64,000 nucleotides of DNA from NCBI GenBank assembly GCA_032095175.1, contig DAMCZI010000029.1:3617-67616 (forward strand). The letters run 5' to 3'. Below, piece by piece: positions 60,743 to 64,000 of this stretch (the stretch's first letter is position 1; each line of letters begins with the position of its first letter). Under the pieces are notes generated by a model. That model made no database searches. It saw only the letters and a list, made by a program, of their open reading frames with translations, and had not been told where the DNA came from. The DNA is from DAMCZI01 sp032095175 (GTDB lineage: Bacteria; Bacillota; Clostridia; Clostridiales; Caloramatoraceae). The translations under genes and the position numbers were made by a program.

Positions 60743-62159
60743 ACTTTATTTCATATTTTTTAATTTTATACTGTAGGGTTTGCCTGGGGACTCCTAGATA
60801 CTCAGCAGTTTTCGATATATTTCCATTCCAGATTTTCATAGATTCGCCTATCATCTGTCTTTCATATTCATCAATCATCTGACAAAGAGTTAACGAATTG
60901 TTGTTTTTGATATTTTCAGGTAAATCCTCTAACTCAATATGTCCGTTCTCCTTTAGATTCATTATGCCTTCAATTACATGCTGCAGTTCTCTTACATTAC
61001 CCGGCCAATCATAGGAAATCAGCTTTTCCTCAGCTTCCTTCGAAACTCCCTTAACCCTTTTTGAAAGAAGCTTGCTGTATTTTTTCACAAAATGATTTAA
61101 AAGTATAGGTATATCAGATTTCCTGTTTTTAAGCTCTGGAATTTTTAAATATATTACATTTATTCTATAGAAAAGATCCTTTCTTATTATACCCTTTTCA
61201 ACACATTCATTGGGTTCCATGTTTGTGGAGGTTATTATTCGAACATCAACCTTTCTCTCCTTTATATCTCCAACTCTCCTTATATATCCATCCTGAAGCA
61301 CTCTCAAAAGCTTTGCTTGAAGGTCTAGTGGGGTAGAGTTAATTTCATCAAGATAAAGTGTACCTCCATCAGCCAATTCAAACAGCCCTGGCCTATCCTC
61401 GGAGCCTGTAAAGCTTCCTTTAACAGTTCCAAAAAGCATACCCTCAAGAAGTGTAGAGGGTATTGCTGCACAGTTTTGAGCTATAAAAGGCTTGTCCTTT
61501 CTAGGACTAGAGTTGTGTATCGATTGTACAAAAAGCTCTTTTCCCGTTCCTGTCTCACCATAAACAAGAACAGGGGATGATGATTGGGCTGCCTTTAATG
61601 CATAGGATTTCAGCTTTAATATAGAATCACTCTGCCCTATTATATCCATAAATGTATAGCCTGAAATTCCTGATTTAGCTTGATTTAGCTCTTCCTTCTC
61701 TCTGTTTTTTGATACAGATACTCCAATTGATTCATCCTCTACAGTTTCATCATGAATCCCTCTGTGTATAAGCTCATTTTTTAAATCAACAACCTCCTCC
61801 GAGAGTTGTCTCATTTTAGTTATATCCTTTGATATTTCAATAGCTCCAGTTATTTTCTTACCCTTTTTTAGTGGAATAGTTGTATTTATAGTAGTTATTT
61901 TTTCCCCTTTATAATTCTGGAAGGTCTGCAGGTTATCATGTATTTCCTCCCCAGTATCAATTACTTTAAGAAGTGTACTGGTCTTTTCCGATAGGGATGG
62001 ATAAACCTCAAGAACATGCCTTCCAATTGCTGTACTCGAATCTATATTATCGAGCTTTGCAGCTTTATCATTACAAAAAACAATCCTGCCTCTAGTATCA
62101 ATAACAGTAATTCCATCATCCACTGCATTCAATACCACCATGGCTCTTTCATCAAACAT
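60741..62159 (-). CDS. Sigma-54-dependent activator, probable regulator of lysine fermentation
   Basis: A 472-aa enhancer-binding protein: PAS domain (about 8-120), a linker with coiled-coil (120-170), AAA+ domain with GETGTGKELFVQSIHN and GGTLYLDEINSTP, and a Fis-type HTH (GNISKTAEYLGVPRQTLQYKI). The sigma-54 contact loop reads GSFTGS instead of the usual GAFTGA; serine at the second position is an uncommon but conservative variant. It sits upstream of kdd-kam on the same strand, with a sigma-54 promoter between them, so it is the likely activator. Start ATG 62159 has GGGAGG upstream. Confidence 0.9.
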   Translation of the reverse strand: MFDERAMVVLNAVDDGITVIDTRGRIVFCNDKAAKLDNIDSSTAIGRHVLEVYPSLSEKTSTLLKVIDTGEEIHDNLQTFQNYKGEKITTINTTIPLKKGKKITGAIEISKDITKMRQLSEEVVDLKNELIHRGIHDETVEDESIGVSVSKNREKEELNQAKSGISGYTFMDIIGQSDSILKLKSYALKAAQSSSPVLVYGETGTGKELFVQSIHNSSPRKDKPFIAQNCAAIPSTLLEGMLFGTVKGSFTGSEDRPGLFELADGGTLYLDEINSTPLDLQAKLLRVLQDGYIRRVGDIKERKVDVRIITSTNMEPNECVEKGIIRKDLFYRINVIYLKIPELKNRKSDIPILLNHFVKKYSKLLSKRVKGVSKEAEEKLISYDWPGNVRELQHVIEGIMNLKENGHIELEDLPENIKNNNSLTLCQMIDEYERQMIGESMKIWNGNISKTAEYLGVPRQTLQYKIKKYEIK

Positions 62160-62436
62160 TTTCGTTCCTCCCATCCCGCCGATTATTTTGCACCAACTGC
62201 AAATTTTTGTGCACCACCTCCTTTTATAATATCACATCCCCCTCTAAATGTCAGCATATATTACCAAAATTCAAACCATATATCAAACATAATTAATACA
62301 TACTATAGGGATTATGCGTAGCATCCTACCCAAGTTTATCTGTAATAGACCGTGAAGATCAAGAAATACTGCTTCCATCGACTACTCCGCCCACATAGAA
62401 GCTGTAAATTGTCCAAACCATTAACCAAGCCTTAAT
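62160..62436. other. Intergenic region upstream of the lysine regulator and the RAYT gene
   Basis: No gene. TGCACCA occurs twice as direct repeat (near 62190 and 62211) close to the regulator start. GTGAAGATCAAGAAATACTGC (about 62352) is repeated with changes at the window end (63977). Confidence 0.4.
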
Positions 62437-62469
62437 AAGTAACCGTCCCCATGACAGGGACGGTTACTT
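62437..62469. repeat. REP-like hairpin 1 (AAGTAACCGTCCC type), upstream of the RAYT gene
   Basis: AAGTAACCGTCCC (62437-62449) with GGGACGGTTACTT (62457-62469), 7-nt loop. Identical arms occur twice more downstream of the transposase gene. Confidence 0.85.
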
Positions 62470-62590
62470 TAAAATTATCCTTGTTGTACTATCTTCCAAA
62501 ACAATCCTTAAAAATTAATGATAAAATTTTACGCACTGAATATCACCTCATTTTTAGGAAATAATCCTAAATAGAAAAGGAGGTGTTTTC

Positions 62591-63514
62591 ATGCCGCGAG
62601 CTGCAAGGAAAAAGACTCTAGAATCAATATTTCACGTGTGTGGCAGAAGCATTAGCGAGGTCCTGCTTTTTAAGGATGATGATGATAAGCTGAAGTTCAT
62701 ACGCTTTATTAAAAAATATCAAAAGCTATATAAATTCAGAATATATGGCTACTGCTTAATGGATAACCACTTTCACCTTATAATTGACGCAAACGGTGCA
62801 GACATATCAAGCATAATGCATTCAATCAATCATTCCTATGCGCTATACTTCAACAAAATACACAATAGGCATGGGCATCTGTTCCAGGACAGGTTTAAGA
62901 GTAAAATCGTTGATAATGATGCTTATCTGTTGAAATTGTCAGCATATGTACACAACAATGCAACAGATCTACCCCTATATGAAAACTGCCCCGAGGAGTA
63001 TATATTCTCAAGCCTTGGAGTATACCTTGGATTAAGGCACGATCCCTTTGAAATGGTAGAGGACGGCTTTGTAATGGGCTTGTTTGGAAAGGATGTAGGG
63101 TCTAGGAAAGATTATCTGCAATTTGTGTATGAGTGCGATGACAAGAAGTTCAAAGAGGAAATTGAGTTTCAAAATGAAAAGACAGAATATAGAAGCGAGC
63201 GAAAAATATTGGTAAGGAATCATAATGAAGAGGAAGTAGTTGAGTTTGTATCCTCTAAGATGAATGTGCCAAAGGCTAAGCTTCACGCCAAACAATGTCG
63301 AGATATTGTTAATGCGAAAGCAATGCTGGTGGTTTTAATGAGAAGCCTATGCAACTACAAATGCAACACCATATGCAAGATTCTAGGTAACATAACCCAG
63401 AGCAGAGTATCTGCATTAAGCAGCATTGGCATTAACTTAATAGACACAGATGAAGAGTTTAGAAATATATTTGAAGATTTTATAAAGAGTCATGCTCTTA
63501 AAAAAATTTCATAA
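62591..63514 (+). CDS. REP-associated tyrosine transposase (RAYT, Y1/HUH type)
   Basis: A 307-aa protein with a Y1 (IS200-like) transposase domain: MPRAARKK start, GYCLMDNHFHLIID (the HUH histidines near residue 57-59), HGHLFQDRFKSKIVDNDAYLLKLSAYVHNNA with the catalytic tyrosine region. The C-terminal 90 residues (from about 210) resemble the DNA-binding domain IV of DnaA (KAMLVVLMRSLCNYKCNTICKILG), a fusion seen in clostridial members. Strong AAGGAGG ribosome site. It is flanked by three hairpins with identical arms, the expected substrates of a RAYT. The gene looks intact. Confidence 0.9.
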   Translation: MPRAARKKTLESIFHVCGRSISEVLLFKDDDDKLKFIRFIKKYQKLYKFRIYGYCLMDNHFHLIIDANGADISSIMHSINHSYALYFNKIHNRHGHLFQDRFKSKIVDNDAYLLKLSAYVHNNATDLPLYENCPEEYIFSSLGVYLGLRHDPFEMVEDGFVMGLFGKDVGSRKDYLQFVYECDDKKFKEEIEFQNEKTEYRSERKILVRNHNEEEVVEFVSSKMNVPKAKLHAKQCRDIVNAKAMLVVLMRSLCNYKCNTICKILGNITQSRVSALSSIGINLIDTDEEFRNIFEDFIKSHALKKIS

Positions 63515-63644
63515 GTCGAATTTTTTTTAAAAATATGCGATTAGCTTTTTAAATTCACATTATATGAGTGGACAAGCTATATAAAAAGAGATCAAACACC
63601 TCCATTTAAACAAACAATTCTTTAATTTTAATACTAATTTTAAA

Positions 63645-63916
63645 AAGTAAACATCTCTAAGCAAACAAAAAAATGCATATAAGGAACTTTAAATTGAATT
63701 TGGAGTTACAGAATACCGTAAGTTACCAGAACGTTCAAAAACAAGTAACCGTCCCTGTGCAAGGGACGGTTACTAATTTTCAAGAGTAAACTTCTCTACA
63801 CAAATCTAAAAAGCATATAAATGTTTTTAAATTAAATTTTAAATTGCAAAATTCCATAAAATGTAACAATGCATATAAACAAGTAACCGTCCATATTTGG
63901 GGACGGTTACTTATTT
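63645..63916. repeat. Tandem ~135-bp repeat, each unit ending in a REP-like hairpin
   Basis: Unit 1 (about 63645-63779) and unit 2 (about 63782-63916) align over their whole length (TAAAC-x-TCTCTA, GCATATAA, ACAAGTAACCGTCC hairpin), with many substitutions. Hairpins are at 63743-63774 and 63881-63912. The 130 bp between the RAYT stop and unit 1 hold nothing recognised. Confidence 0.75.
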
Positions 63917-64000
63917 TTAATTGTATTAGGTGTGGTCACTTATTAATGAATAACTTTTCAATAGGAAATGAAACCAGTGAAGGTCAAGAAATATTGCTGG

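Noticed and set aside
62185..62217. Sigma-54 promoter or site around TGGTGCAC...TTGCA before the lysine regulator
   Set aside because: GG to GC spacing is 3 bp too long; only TGCACCA direct repeats remain.
63645..63916. Rho-independent terminators only
   Set aside because: Hairpin arms are identical to the one before the transposase, lie in a duplicated unit and only partly have T-runs, so REP-like elements fit better.

Overview
The window is AT-rich, densely packed DNA from an anaerobic, amino-acid-fermenting member of the Clostridia (Firmicutes). The evidence is low GC, strong GGAGG ribosome-binding sites, a complete D-proline reductase (prd) locus including an in-frame UGA (selenocysteine) prdB, nearly all genes of coenzyme-B12-dependent lysine fermentation (kamA-E, kdd, kce, kal), the [FeFe]-hydrogenase maturation genes hydE/F/G, and a Mg2+ (M-box) riboswitch. 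I cannot name the species; the gene set resembles Acetoanaerobium or Caloramator-like clostridia.

Layout. 1-8 kb: end of a ZIP metal transporter, two unknown membrane proteins, then the conserved block rho-rpmE-tdk-DUF1385-prmC-chrA-chrA-prfA (minus strand). 8.6-11 kb: glpX, a transaldolase-like gene and a zinc-ribbon protein. 11.3-12.6 kb (plus): kal-kce, two lysine-fermentation enzymes placed 40 kb away from the rest. 13-15.8 kb: a small membrane glycosyltransferase cluster. 15.9-17.6 kb: M-box riboswitch, terminator, a 30-codon leader ORF with a hairpin, then mgtE. 17.7-22.8 kb: pyrG, a metallo-beta-lactamase-fold hydrolase, an ABC exporter. 22.9-29.9 kb: the prd operon (prdC-prdA-84-aa gene-prdB-prdD-prdE-prdF) behind a near-consensus sigma-54 promoter with upstream repeated sites. 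30.3-34.5 kb: an XRE-methyltransferase fusion, a toxin-antitoxin-like pair, and the sigma-54 activator that is probably prdR. 34.8-37.2 kb: degV, a HAD phosphatase, ybaK. 37.5-45.6 kb: one long operon of a fructose-type PTS, its PRD regulator, two peptidases and a C-S-lyase-like aminotransferase. 45.8-49.7 kb: hydF-hydG-hydE and a small TM1266-like regulator, then corA. 51.3-52.8 kb: small membrane proteins and repeats. 52.9-62.2 kb: kdd-kamA-kamB-kamC-kamD-kamE behind a second sigma-54 promoter, with its likely activator beside it. 62.4-64 kb: a RAYT-type (REP-associated tyrosine) transposase with matching hairpins.

How it works together. Proline reductase and lysine fermentation both appear to be switched on by dedicated sigma-54 activators (PrdR, and the 472-aa PAS regulator), from two promoters sharing the same TTGGCATG -24 core. 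Proline racemase (PrdF) feeds D-proline to the PrdA/PrdB reductase, with PrdC as likely electron donor. Lysine is converted by KamA, KamDE, Kdd, Kce and Kal towards acetoacetate and crotonyl-CoA; KamB/KamC probably reactivate the B12 mutase.

The most unusual material is in cis elements and repeats: a leader ORF between the M-box and mgtE; a 157-bp MITE family (three copies, two abutting stop codons); a ~115-bp dispersed intergenic repeat (four copies); a 204-bp foldback element; a 20-bp-period tandem array; RAYT hairpins; and a prdD/prdE gene boundary that falls exactly at the PrdA self-cleavage site. No rRNA, tRNA or CRISPR array was seen.
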